The translations under genes and the position numbers were made by a program. Source: G963691885 sp963691885 (lineage in GTDB: Bacteria; Pseudomonadota; Alphaproteobacteria; UBA8366; Aestuariispiraceae). From it: a stretch of DNA of 64,000 bases. The stretch is from NCBI GenBank assembly GCA_963691885.1, contig OY829843.1:2666001-2730000 (forward strand), given 5' to 3'. Positions 8,013 to 16,351 of this stretch are shown in pieces (position 1 is the first letter of the stretch; every line of letters starts with the position of its first letter). The notes beneath the pieces were generated by a model that was given only the letters and a program-made list of their open reading frames with translations, had not been told where the DNA came from and made no database searches.

Positions 8013-9842
8013 TTAGCCACCATCCTTTTGTGTGGCATAAAACATTTTTGCGGATGCCAGACAGAACAGGAAATTGTCCCGTCCCTCAATCGGCGCATCC
8101 TCCCGCATCAAGGCTTCAACCTTGTCCCGATGAACCAGGTCGAAGACGGGGCTTTCCATCATCATGAATTCGCGGACGTCCGGGTCGCTGCGGTCCAGTA
8201 GAGAGGTAATCGGTGCGTTAAAACCAAATTTCTGTTTTGAAAAAAGGATTTTGGAAGGCACATAACCTCTGGCCGCTTGCCGCAATAGATATTTGGAGTA
8301 TCCCTGCTGGATCAGCAGATTGCTGGGAATGGAATAAACGAAGTCGACCAGATCGCGGTCCAGAAAGGCGGTCCGGTTTTCGATCGAGTAGTTCATCCAG
8401 TTCAGGTCACCGCAGAACAGGGTAACTGGCACGGACTCCGCTGTAAGTTCATTCAGCATCCTGTTTCGCAGGACCGCATCCGTATGGGCAATCTCGCTAA
8501 AGCCAGGGTCAATGGGGTCCTTCATGAAGGCCTCGACATCAGGCGCATTCAGATGCAGGTGCCGCCGCTCGTTCGGGGTCTTCACAAAGCGTGCAGGATC
8601 TTTAAAGAGCGGGTTGCGCACGAATTGTCCCATGGAGTGTTGCCAGCGTTCAACCTCCGGCTCCCAATCAGATGTTCCGTGGAGGGAGGCCAACCAATAA
8701 AGATAGTGGTCGTAATAACCCGCAAAAATCTCGTCTGATCCATTGCCGTTGATAGAGAGCTTGAAGTTCTTTTCCGCGACAGTTTCCGCAAGAAACCCCT
8801 CAAGGAACATGCCGACGGTCAGCACCGGTGCTTCATAATGATGGGCCATTCGGCCGAGGCGTTCGAGAAATCCGCTTTTCTCGACGGGGCACTCGTAGTG
8901 CGGGGTGCCAAGGCTCTCGACCGCGGCGTGAATGAAGCTGCGTTCGTCGTAATCCGCATCATCTTCCAGCATGGAGAATGTATGCAGCGGCTGGCCAAAA
9001 TGTTTTACCGCGATGCCGGCGATGACATTTGAATCGATCCCGCCACTGAGGGTCAGGGCGAGGGGCACATCGGCACGCAACCGTATTTTGATTGCATCGA
9101 ACAACCGGTCCCGTACGCCGCTTACAGCCTCATCGGACGTCATGTTACGGGGTTCGAACCGGGGTTGCCAGTATCGCCGAACCGGTCCGCGGCCGTCGGC
9201 CGTCAAGACTTGCTGACCGGCGGCTGGAACGGCTTGAATACCATGAAAGAAACTGTCGCTATTCTTGTACACATCACGATAGCCATAAGCGAGATACCGC
9301 CTGACCTTGTCATGATTGATGGCAGGAAAGTCCCCGCTCAATGCCTTGATGAATTTAACCTCTGATCCAAAATAGAGACCATCTTTCGTCTCCCAAGTAT
9401 AGAGCGGCTTCTCGCCAAACGGATCGCGGCTGAGGATGAGTTTCTGCCGCCGGGAGTCGAACAGGGCAAGGGCCCACATGCCCTGCAGGTGATCCACCAG
9501 GTCCTCACCCCATTCCAGATAGGCTTTGATGATCACCTCGGTATCGCTGTCGGTCGTGAATTGATGACCCTTTTGCTTCAGGATGTCCGCCAGTTCGAGA
9601 TAGTTGTATATCTCGCCGTTAAAGATCAGGGCGCAGTGGTCACTGACGAAGGGCTGATCTGACCGGGTGTTCAAATCGATGATGGCCAATCGTGAATGCA
9701 GCAATAACAACCGGTTCTCGCCGAGACTGTTTTCAAACCGTCCGAGCCCGTCGGGACCCCGCTGGCGCATAAGGGAGAGGGTCTGTTTCACCCGGCCCTC
9801 GTCCGGTGGTTGCAGACCAAGAAAACCCGCAATGCCGCACAT
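8013..9842 (-). CDS. asnB: Asparagine synthase (glutamine-hydrolysing) / AsnB-type amidotransferase
   Basis: The 609-residue protein has an N-terminal glutaminase domain with catalytic C2 (MCGIAGFLGL), the ammonia-channel region, and a synthetase domain with the ATP-pyrophosphatase loop LTLSGGIDSNVIAG near residue 265. These support transfer of glutamine nitrogen to an adenylated carboxylate. Its start ATG overlaps the stop of the upstream DUF115 gene by one base (TAATG), implying translational coupling. That context suggests the acceptor may be a sugar or surface glycan precursor rather than aspartate, as for AsnB-like proteins in O-antigen and flagellin glycosylation loci. This is an inference; free asparagine synthesis remains possible. 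Confidence 0.88.
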   Translation of the reverse strand: MCGIAGFLGLQPPDEGRVKQTLSLMRQRGPDGLGRFENSLGENRLLLLHSRLAIIDLNTRSDQPFVSDHCALIFNGEIYNYLELADILKQKGHQFTTDSDTEVIIKAYLEWGEDLVDHLQGMWALALFDSRRQKLILSRDPFGEKPLYTWETKDGLYFGSEVKFIKALSGDFPAINHDKVRRYLAYGYRDVYKNSDSFFHGIQAVPAAGQQVLTADGRGPVRRYWQPRFEPRNMTSDEAVSGVRDRLFDAIKIRLRADVPLALTLSGGIDSNVIAGIAVKHFGQPLHTFSMLEDDADYDERSFIHAAVESLGTPHYECPVEKSGFLERLGRMAHHYEAPVLTVGMFLEGFLAETVAEKNFKLSINGNGSDEIFAGYYDHYLYWLASLHGTSDWEPEVERWQHSMGQFVRNPLFKDPARFVKTPNERRHLHLNAPDVEAFMKDPIDPGFSEIAHTDAVLRNRMLNELTAESVPVTLFCGDLNWMNYSIENRTAFLDRDLVDFVYSIPSNLLIQQGYSKYLLRQAARGYVPSKILFSKQKFGFNAPITSLLDRSDPDVREFMMMESPVFDLVHRDKVEALMREDAPIEGRDNFLFCLASAKMFYATQKDGG

Positions 9843-11848
9843 TAATTGTTGGCCCCTCGGTTCGTCACACCGCTTGTCATGAGGCCTGCCTCAGCAATTA
9901 ATCTGGATGCCTGTGCCGCGCCCTCGTCCCGAATTCTTGTCACGCAATAGGTCAATGCATCACAGAAAAGGTGCATAAAGGCGGGTCGGTCCTGATCCGG
10001 CAAACGGCGGTAGAGAAAATGTCCGAATTGCAGGACGGTCAGGATTGATCCTGTCCCAAGCCCCCTGGCCGCGCTTTCCACTGTGAAGCGGGCAGCAAAT
10101 GCGCCCGGTGCCAGGTCTGGTATGACGCTTGAAATCAAGGTCTGGATCGTGCCTTCGCGGTTGCTGTCTATGTTCGAAAGCAGCCTGTCACAACACTCCA
10201 TCAGTGTCGAATGATACTCTATCAATCGGGGCAGGGCCGGGTGCCCACCAGCCTCATAGTGCGGCAATTCAGAGAGACATAGTTCGACCATTTCACTGGG
10301 GGTTAGATCGGGCTGCTCGGCGACAAGTGAGGCCGCGACTATCGGCGTTACGCCATCGAACTTCACGCCGTCCGAGGCGTTGAAGAAGTGACAGGCCGAG
10401 AAGGTTTTAAAGAGCTTGTCGAAAAATACTTTGGTTAACAGAAAGGGGCGGTTGGTGAAGACTGTGCGGCCGAGATTGCCTTCGACTTCAATCGTGAAAG
10501 GCTCCATATTGGCGCCCGATTTCCAATAGGCGTCATCTTCTGTGTCATAAATGGATCCCGACGCATGATGCTGGTCCGCCACCCTGGACCCCAGATCAAC
10601 ACCAAAGAGGTAATATTCATAGAACCCCATCGAAAGGGCCGCCCTGACACCAAGATTGGTGACGGTCGGTCCAGCCAGACTGAGATGTTCGCCAATCTCG
10701 GAAAACAGCCGTGTCGGAACCACAACGTCTCGCCAGTACAGGATCACCTCATCAAAGAAAGTCGGTATTTTCGGCTTTATGGTACTGGTGCCGATCAGCG
10801 TTATGCCTGACAAATCATACTGTTCGGCAATCCCGGTGATAATGTCTTCGATGTCCTGGGTATTCTCGACTTCGACATGGAAGTCGGGCTTCAGTCCAGC
10901 GGCCAGCAACGGGCCAAGGCCAGTGCCGCAAGAAATCAGCAGCATATTCCTCCGAACACGCTTGATATCTTCGATCGTGTCGTTCAGGGACGGACCCGAC
11001 CCCACGATGAGCACCGGCATCTGTTTGAGCGGACGCTGCGGATCGTCCTTCAAAATGTGGAAATTGTTCCGGATCAAATTGCCGACACTGTTCTCCAGCA
11101 TCAGTATTTCATCTTCAAAGAACCCGTCATTACCTTCCACCACGGGCATCAGGGCGCTCAGACGTTGAACGGTTTCGGCCAGTACATCCGTATTGTGATG
11201 GTGAAAGACATAGGTGCCGTCCAGACACGGAAACTGGGGTCCCCGCAAGGCATGCAATAGCTGATCCGTAAGCCCCTGCGGATCATCGCCAATCAGAATT
11301 TCCAACCCGCCGCCCCGCTCGGTCAAAGTGTCAATCACGGGTTTCCAGTCAAGATGGGACAGGCTGAGGGCAAGACCGTCCAACTGATCATCGACAACAA
11401 TCAGTGTGCTTATTGGATATTCATCAATCAATGCTGGCAAATGCAGTCCAAGGCCCAGTCCAAAACAGATCAGGTATCCAGAGTCCGGATCAGGCAGAGC
11501 TTCGAGTGTTTTTCCCTGCAGACCCGTCATTATCCGCCGCATGCTTTCAACAGCAATTTGTTCAGAAATCGGATCAATTCTTCTTATAGACGTAAAAAAA
11601 CGTGTGGGCCGTTGAGAAAAAAGTTGAAGCCTTTGAACGGAAAACTGGTGGTGTGACGGTTTGAATACCGGTTTACCATCCAACATAAGGTCTGGGATTT
11701 TTTCAACCTCAGATTGAATGACAGAATATCTGTCGGATAGGTTCTTTATCGCAGAATGCGCAAGGCCCTCTAAACCGCAGTTTTTAAACGCGTTGATATT
11801 CGTAGTGAGTTGATCTGTCACGTTTTTCTGAGCCTGAATAATTTTCAA
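9842..11848 (-). CDS. DUF115 / motility-associated Maf-type glycosyltransferase-like protein
   Basis: The 668-residue soluble protein contains the DUF115 (MptE-like) core: PVLIVGSGPSLNDTIEDI at residues 279-295, then LLISCGTGLGPLLAAGLKPD, a nucleotide-binding fold shared with Maf proteins that transfer nonulosonic acids to flagellin. The N-terminal 250 residues include a second Rossmann-like segment (YLICFGLGLGLHLPALIDEY). Maf genes usually sit in flagellar glycosylation clusters; here there is no flagellin or sugar-synthesis gene nearby, only the coupled asnB. The sugar and the acceptor are unknown. The first ATG follows a short AT-rich region divergent from the regulator at 12003. Confidence 0.85.
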   Translation of the reverse strand: MKIIQAQKNVTDQLTTNINAFKNCGLEGLAHSAIKNLSDRYSVIQSEVEKIPDLMLDGKPVFKPSHHQFSVQRLQLFSQRPTRFFTSIRRIDPISEQIAVESMRRIMTGLQGKTLEALPDPDSGYLICFGLGLGLHLPALIDEYPISTLIVVDDQLDGLALSLSHLDWKPVIDTLTERGGGLEILIGDDPQGLTDQLLHALRGPQFPCLDGTYVFHHHNTDVLAETVQRLSALMPVVEGNDGFFEDEILMLENSVGNLIRNNFHILKDDPQRPLKQMPVLIVGSGPSLNDTIEDIKRVRRNMLLISCGTGLGPLLAAGLKPDFHVEVENTQDIEDIITGIAEQYDLSGITLIGTSTIKPKIPTFFDEVILYWRDVVVPTRLFSEIGEHLSLAGPTVTNLGVRAALSMGFYEYYLFGVDLGSRVADQHHASGSIYDTEDDAYWKSGANMEPFTIEVEGNLGRTVFTNRPFLLTKVFFDKLFKTFSACHFFNASDGVKFDGVTPIVAASLVAEQPDLTPSEMVELCLSELPHYEAGGHPALPRLIEYHSTLMECCDRLLSNIDSNREGTIQTLISSVIPDLAPGAFAARFTVESAARGLGTGSILTVLQFGHFLYRRLPDQDRPAFMHLFCDALTYCVTRIRDEGAAQASRLIAEAGLMTSGVTNRGANN

Positions 11849-11963
11849 CCGGTGGATATGCTAAACCGACTCGCCAGTCCAGCAAAGCAAGCACAGCATA
11901 CTGTTATAAAAAAGCCTGATAATAGGAAAAAATCCTTATAAATGAATGGCTTGCAAGACCTCA

Positions 11964-11979
11964 AAACTAATTCTAGTTT
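11964..11979. promoter_or_regulatory. Perfect inverted repeat upstream of the S24-like regulator
   Basis: AAACTA-attc-TAGTTT is a perfect 6-base inverted repeat with a 4-base spacer, 24 bases before the ATG of the regulator at 12003 and in the divergent region shared with the DUF115 gene. Its position suits autoregulation by that helix-turn-helix protein. Function is inferred only from symmetry and position. Confidence 0.4.
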
Positions 11980-12002
11980 AACGCTAAAGGGGGATTTGCA
12001 GC

Positions 12003-12635
12003 ATGCTTAAGCATGGAGACATTTGGTTCGCGATCGATACGCTTGCACAGCGCAATAATCTGTCTGTGTCGGCCCTGGCCAGACTGTCAGGGTTAGATCC
12101 GACAACCTTTAATCGCAGCAAGAGAATCAACGCGTCTGGAAAGGAGCGTTGGCCAACAACCGAGAGCATATCAAAAATTCTGGATGCAACCGGGTGCAGC
12201 CTGATGGATTTCATAGGCCTCATTCCAGGCATCATTGTGCCGGATGGCACGATAGATTTGCCTTGCCTGCAGCAGATGATGGATTTGCAACCGGACACCT
12301 TTAGCAGGTCGGGTACACCGTTTGGCCGTGCATGGGAATCAATATCCATTTCCCTGGCGTCACATAGGGGTGATTTTGGCATCAAAGTAAGTGACCCGAA
12401 GGCGTTCCCTGGCATAGCCCCGGGTTCGACGGTTCTGGTCTCGACAGCTGCGGAAATTCGACCCGGTGACAAGATTGTTGTGCAGAATCTGGACTTCAGC
12501 CTGTCGATGTATGTGCTGCAATCCGAAAAGCGTCATTCGATTGAAGTTACGAGGGAAGACGATGTTACGTCCATTCGGCGGGAATCGAGACGCAATATAC
12601 GCTGGATGTCGCGTGTCGTTGGTGTGCTGTACTAG
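12003..12635 (+). CDS. Helix-turn-helix regulator with degenerate S24 (LexA-like) domain
   Basis: The 210-residue protein follows the layout of alphaproteobacterial XRE/S24 regulators: MLKHGDIWFAIDTLAQRNNL, a helix-turn-helix (residues 20-45, LSVSALARLSGLDPTTFNRS), TTESISKILDATG, then a C-terminal LexA-like beta domain. In active relatives the C-terminal motif is VxGDSMEP; here it reads VSDPKAFPGIAPG, with K133 where the nucleophilic serine should be. The region of the catalytic lysine reads SLSMYVLQ, with no lysine in register. Autoproteolysis is therefore unlikely. AAAGGGGG lies about 9 bases before the ATG. It is divergent from the DUF115-asnB pair, whose expression it may control. Confidence 0.82.
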   Translation: MLKHGDIWFAIDTLAQRNNLSVSALARLSGLDPTTFNRSKRINASGKERWPTTESISKILDATGCSLMDFIGLIPGIIVPDGTIDLPCLQQMMDLQPDTFSRSGTPFGRAWESISISLASHRGDFGIKVSDPKAFPGIAPGSTVLVSTAAEIRPGDKIVVQNLDFSLSMYVLQSEKRHSIEVTREDDVTSIRRESRRNIRWMSRVVGVLY

Positions 12636-12785
12636 AAAGCAGGGTTACCAGACCTTGCGGGCCTTTGCACCACAGTGATGAACACTGGTGTCGCGGCCTG
12701 TCTACGACCGTCCTGTGCTTGACAAGGCAAGGGTGCCGCGTAACCGTGCCCGTCTCTTTGAAAACTGATTTGGATGGAGGGTCAG

Positions 12786-13631
12786 ATGGCGGGCATAACC
12801 TGGATTGATGGTCAGTGGGTCGATGCGGATGCACCCATGATCAGCGTGAACTCGCAGGGTGTATGGCTGTCCTCCTTTATCTTCGATGGTGCGCGGGCAT
12901 TTGAAAATGTTGCGCCGGATCTTGATCTGCATATGCACCGCGCAACGGTCTCTGCAGAGCGACTGGGATTGCGGGCGACCATGACATCCGAACAGATTCA
13001 GGAAATCGCCTGGGAGGGGATTGCCCAGTTTGAGCCTGGCACAGCACTTTATGTGCGGCCTATGTTTTGGGCTGATGACGGCTGGATTGCGCCTAACCCG
13101 GACACCACGCGATTCGCCATCACGGTGGTCGAAAATCCGATGCCCGGTGAAGGTGGGTTTTCCGCCTGCCTTTCGGATATCAGACGACCGGCACCGGATC
13201 AGGCCCCGACCGATGCAAAGGCCGCCTGCCTTTATCCGAACGCCGGCCGCGCATTGAATGAGGTGCGGGCCAAAGGTTTCGACAACGCCGTCGTGCGCGA
13301 TCCTGTTGGTAATATTGCCGAGTTTGCGACCGCTAATCTGTTTATGGCGAAGGACGGCGTCATTCGTACACCGGCCGTCAATGGCACTTTCCTGAACGGG
13401 ATCACCCGTCAGCGTGTGATCAAGCTGTTGCGGGATGCGGGCCAAGAGGTTGTTGAGGGGCGCGTTACCCCGCAGGACCTAGAAGAGGCGGATGAGATCT
13501 TCAATACCGGCAATTGGGGCAAGGTAATGTATGTAAACCGCTATGAGGGGCGGGACTTGCAGCCCGGACCCGCCTATCAACGGGCCCGTGATCTTTATTG
13601 GGACTATGCGCATAAGCATGGCGGCATATAG
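12786..13631 (+). CDS. Fold-type IV aminotransferase (branched-chain/D-amino-acid aminotransferase family)
   Basis: A PLP enzyme of class IV, 281 residues. The likely PLP-lysine is in the DAKAACLYPN segment; the phosphate-binding region EFATANLFMAKDG and the C-terminal GTFLNGITRQRVIKLL are typical of BCAT/D-alanine aminotransferase folds. The ATG at 12786 is preferred to the one 12 bases earlier because GGAGG precedes it by 5 bases. A second family member, IlvE, is at 41813-42724, so this one may have another specificity (D-amino acids, omega-amino acids or aminodeoxychorismate-like substrates). It appears monocistronic. TTGACA at 12719-12724 followed 16 bases later by TAACCG is a weak promoter candidate. 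Confidence 0.85.
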   Translation: MAGITWIDGQWVDADAPMISVNSQGVWLSSFIFDGARAFENVAPDLDLHMHRATVSAERLGLRATMTSEQIQEIAWEGIAQFEPGTALYVRPMFWADDGWIAPNPDTTRFAITVVENPMPGEGGFSACLSDIRRPAPDQAPTDAKAACLYPNAGRALNEVRAKGFDNAVVRDPVGNIAEFATANLFMAKDGVIRTPAVNGTFLNGITRQRVIKLLRDAGQEVVEGRVTPQDLEEADEIFNTGNWGKVMYVNRYEGRDLQPGPAYQRARDLYWDYAHKHGGI

Positions 13632-13709
13632 GGGCGCGACGTCCTGTCCTGCAGAATACTCTTGAACCTGACTCTAATCGGTGTAGTCTTTATGTCAGGT
13701 TTAACAACG

Positions 13710-13724
13710 AAAGGAGGTGATCCA
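13710..13724 (+). promoter_or_regulatory. Extended Shine-Dalgarno complementary to the 16S rRNA 3' end
   Basis: AAAGGAGGTGATCCA directly precedes the GTG start at 13725. It is the reverse complement of the canonical bacterial 16S rRNA 3' end (TGGATCACCTCCTTT) over all 15 bases, with the AGGAGG core 7 bases from the start. Most genes in this window show only 4-7 base matches. It also settles the start choice for the small exported protein downstream. Confidence 0.8.
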
Positions 13725-13901
13725 GTGTCTAATCACATACGGAATTGTACGGTCGCAGTAGCGTTCGTCTTTGGGATCAGTGTTAGCGGAGCAGCCATGG
13801 CGGAATGTTCCGGGGGGTATCATACCACCGCTGAGAAACCTTCATCGACGTTGATTGCGGATACCGGGTCACAGACCAAAATTGTGAAATCCGGTAGCTA
13901 A
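13725..13901 (+). CDS. Small exported protein of unknown function
   Basis: A 58-residue protein starting at GTG. Residues 1-26 form a Sec signal peptide: short basic N-terminus, hydrophobic core TVAVAFVFGISVSGAA, AMA cleavage site. The mature peptide is about 32 residues, Ser/Thr/Lys-rich, with one cysteine (ECSGGYH) and no recognisable domain. Longer upstream starts would bury the Shine-Dalgarno inside the gene and are rejected. It is flanked by a 15-base Shine-Dalgarno and a strong hairpin terminator, the layout of a short, strongly translated monocistronic message. I do not recognise the family; a periplasmic or secreted role is inferred from the signal peptide. Confidence 0.75.
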   Translation: MSNHIRNCTVAVAFVFGISVSGAAMAECSGGYHTTAEKPSSTLIADTGSQTKIVKSGS

Positions 13902-13926
13902 AACCGACAGTTTCCAGAATGAAGAG

Positions 13927-13966
13927 AGGGCCGCCCCAGGATCATTCCGCCGGGGCGGCCCTTTTT
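13927..13966 (+). terminator. Rho-independent terminator of the small exported protein gene
   Basis: A perfect 11-base stem, AGGGCCGCCCC (13927-13937) with GGGGCGGCCCT (13952-13962), a 14-base loop, and a T-tract ending at 13966. It lies 25 bases after the stop at 13901 and is one of the strongest terminators in the window. Confidence 0.9.
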
Positions 13967-14007
13967 CGTGTAAATGATAGGTCCACGACCAGCCTTCTAA
14001 ACCGCTC

Positions 14008-14517
14008 ATGTCCTTTTTGATCGATGATTTCCAATCCCGCGACGGTGTCTCGGCCCTTGGGACGCAATGGGAGGCCGTCAGCGATCAGGTCATGGGAGGT
14101 GTGTCTGTACCCAACCTCCGATTTGGCGCTTTTGACGGGCGTCAAGCGGGGCGACTGACTGGTGATGTCCGTCTTGATACTAACGGTGGTTTCTTACAAA
14201 TGGCCTTATCGCTTGCGAAATCGGGTGACACCCTGGATGCGTCGGCATATCGGGCCTTGCAGATAACCGTTAAGGGTAATGGCGAGGAATATGGCCTTCA
14301 CCTTCGTACCACTGCCATAACCCGCCCCTGGCAGTCTTATCGCAATGTATTTCTGGCACCTCCATTCTGGACGGTGATCGATCTTCCATTTGCGCGGTTC
14401 CAGCCTCACCGTCTCTCAACTCCGTTTGACCCTTCACGCCTGACGCGCCTCGGAATCGTCGCAATCGGGCGGGCCTTTTCCAGCGACATCGCTGTGTCCC
14501 GGATTGAACTGGTTTAA
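14008..14517 (+). CDS. CIA30 family protein
   Basis: A 169-residue beta-rich protein matching the CIA30 (complex I intermediate-associated protein 30) carbohydrate-binding-like fold: DDFQSRDGVSALGTQWEAVS, the DQVMGGVS motif, then LHLRTTAITRPWQSYRNVF and a C-terminal GIVAIGRAFSSDIAVSRIEL strand pair. The mitochondrial relative helps assemble complex I; the role of bacterial members is unproven. There is no signal peptide. Its TAA stop overlaps the TAA of the convergent MATE gene: the shared TTAA at 14514-14517 supplies both stops. Confidence 0.85.
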   Translation: MSFLIDDFQSRDGVSALGTQWEAVSDQVMGGVSVPNLRFGAFDGRQAGRLTGDVRLDTNGGFLQMALSLAKSGDTLDASAYRALQITVKGNGEEYGLHLRTTAITRPWQSYRNVFLAPPFWTVIDLPFARFQPHRLSTPFDPSRLTRLGIVAIGRAFSSDIAVSRIELV

Positions 14518-15926
14518 CGGGTCGACGCAGTCGGCATCGCCGTTTCGACGCGAAATATACCAAGATGCATGTCTTCGCGGTTGGTCCGACGATACAGCGT
14601 TAATGCGGTCAGGCACAGGACCAGAATCTCTGAGAGCGGCCACGCATACCACAGGCCGGGCTCGCCAAGATAGACTGGCAGAATATAGGACAGCGGGATT
14701 GAAAAGAGATATGCCCGGCTGAGACCAATTATGGCGGCGGGCCGCGCCTCTCCGGTTGCCTGGAAATATGCAGAAATCATCGTTTGAGGTCCAAACAGGA
14801 ACAACATAGCCGTTACAAAGGGCAGGATGCGGCCAATCTCGTCTGCAATACAGGCGTCGTTTACAAAAAGGAAACCGATGTCGTTGCGGAAAATGTAGAA
14901 GAGGAACTGCACCGTGCCGCAATATACCAGTGCCAGTGTTGCGGCGATCTTCAGCGAACGGTTTGACCGGTGCCAGGCCCGCGCACCAAAATTGTTTCCG
15001 GCGATGGTCTGGAACGCGATGCTGATCCCCAGAAGTGGCATAAAGGTGAACGTCATGAGCCGGGTGACGATGCCATAGGCGCCGGCGATCACCTCATATT
15101 CCGCATTTGCCCATAGCTGAAGGTTGATGAGGATGCTGGCGGCGGAGAGCGAGATCCCGACATAGTTGAGGCTGGTCGGTGCGCCAAGGGCGAGAAAACC
15201 TGGCCAACGCGAAACGCCGGTTCGAATCTGGCTTCGTTGAAGAATCATTTTTGATCCCGCCATCCTCCGATACAGCAACCAGATCCCGAGAGTAACGAAC
15301 TTCGCCGTGACGGATCCGATTGCAGAACCTGCGACGCCCAAACCCATTTCCACAATGAAGAGATAGTCAAATGCGATATCCAAGAATGCCAGGATCAGCG
15401 TTATGCATGCCATGACCGCAAGGCGACCTTCACATCGCAGCCCGTCAATCGCCAGGGCCAGCAGGAATGCCAGCGGCGATGCGAAAATCAAAATGGACAG
15501 ATAAGTGTATCCCATTCGCGCCAGTTCTTCTGACCCGTTGGTGGCCGCCAGGATTACGATATCTCCACCAATAAGAAACAGGCAGATCAGAAAGATGCAG
15601 ACCACGATGGAAAGCGTTATCGCGCCGGTAAATGCCTCACCAGCCTGCAATCGGTCATCGGCGCCAAGAAGGCGTGCGAGCACGCTGGAATATCCGTTGG
15701 ATACAAGTGTCGTCAGTGCGATCAGGACCATGTAGATCGGGAACATCAATGTCACCGCGGTCAGCGCATCGGCCCCGACATAGGCCCCTAGAAAATACGC
15801 ATCGATCAAGGTAAAGGCACCGTTGATCACCATCACCAGAATGATTGGTGTCGCTGTCTTCACGAAGAGCAGGGTGAGAGGGCCTTCGAGGAAAATGTTC
15901 TGGCCAGGTCTTTGGGCTTGGCTCAT
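14514..15926 (-). CDS. MATE family efflux transporter (copy 1)
   Basis: A 470-residue inner-membrane protein with about 12 hydrophobic segments in two homologous bundles, typical of MATE (NorM/DinF-like) cation-coupled drug exporters. Conserved stretches include FVKTATPIILVMVINGAF near the N-terminus and ALGAPTSLNYVGISLSAASI in the second half. The frame extends 32 codons upstream, but the ATG at 15926 follows GAGGAG and aligns with the start of copy 2. It is very similar along its whole length to the MATE gene at 16352-17761, a tandem duplication. Substrate unknown. Its stop overlaps that of the CIA30 gene. Confidence 0.92.
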   Translation of the reverse strand: MSQAQRPGQNIFLEGPLTLLFVKTATPIILVMVINGAFTLIDAYFLGAYVGADALTAVTLMFPIYMVLIALTTLVSNGYSSVLARLLGADDRLQAGEAFTGAITLSIVVCIFLICLFLIGGDIVILAATNGSEELARMGYTYLSILIFASPLAFLLALAIDGLRCEGRLAVMACITLILAFLDIAFDYLFIVEMGLGVAGSAIGSVTAKFVTLGIWLLYRRMAGSKMILQRSQIRTGVSRWPGFLALGAPTSLNYVGISLSAASILINLQLWANAEYEVIAGAYGIVTRLMTFTFMPLLGISIAFQTIAGNNFGARAWHRSNRSLKIAATLALVYCGTVQFLFYIFRNDIGFLFVNDACIADEIGRILPFVTAMLFLFGPQTMISAYFQATGEARPAAIIGLSRAYLFSIPLSYILPVYLGEPGLWYAWPLSEILVLCLTALTLYRRTNREDMHLGIFRVETAMPTASTR

Positions 15927-16351
15927 TGCTGGCTCCTCACATTTGAACGCAGGTAAACAGTATTGGTCAGGGTGGAAAACGTCTCTGTTCGACGTGTGGA
16001 GATTGCATCGCCAACAAGGCAAGCGCAGCGTGCCCCCATGTAATGAGGATCATCGTTGCCGTTACGCAGTATCCAGAATAGCATTTGAACTCTCTATTTT
16101 ACTATATTTGTGTATAAAAATTATAAGGTTGTGCGGGCGCGTTGGTAGTCGAACTGGATGGTTAGAAGCCGCCTCCGAGAACATGGCTAGATTAATCGGA
16201 TAACGTGTATTTATTTAAAAACTTCTCTCAACTATTTCGAGTATATTTGTAAGAAATAATATTTGTGTTTTTTAGAAAGGGTTTGTGTTAAAAATGCGGC
16301 AAGGTTGTGTTGCTTGCGAAATATTGGCAATCAGAAAATGGAATGGTTCTA
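15927..16351. other. 425-base AT-rich gap between the MATE paralogues
   Basis: No convincing gene is seen. The part from about 16080 to 16340 is strikingly AT-rich compared with its neighbours and carries a perfect minus-strand TATAAT (16120-16125) upstream of MATE copy 1, without an obvious -35 partner. The gap probably holds the separate promoter of copy 1. Confidence 0.5.

Noticed and set aside
9150..9190. GGTTCGAACC-like element suggesting a tRNA T-arm
   Set aside because: It lies inside the asnB coding sequence and no acceptor or anticodon stem can be formed around it.
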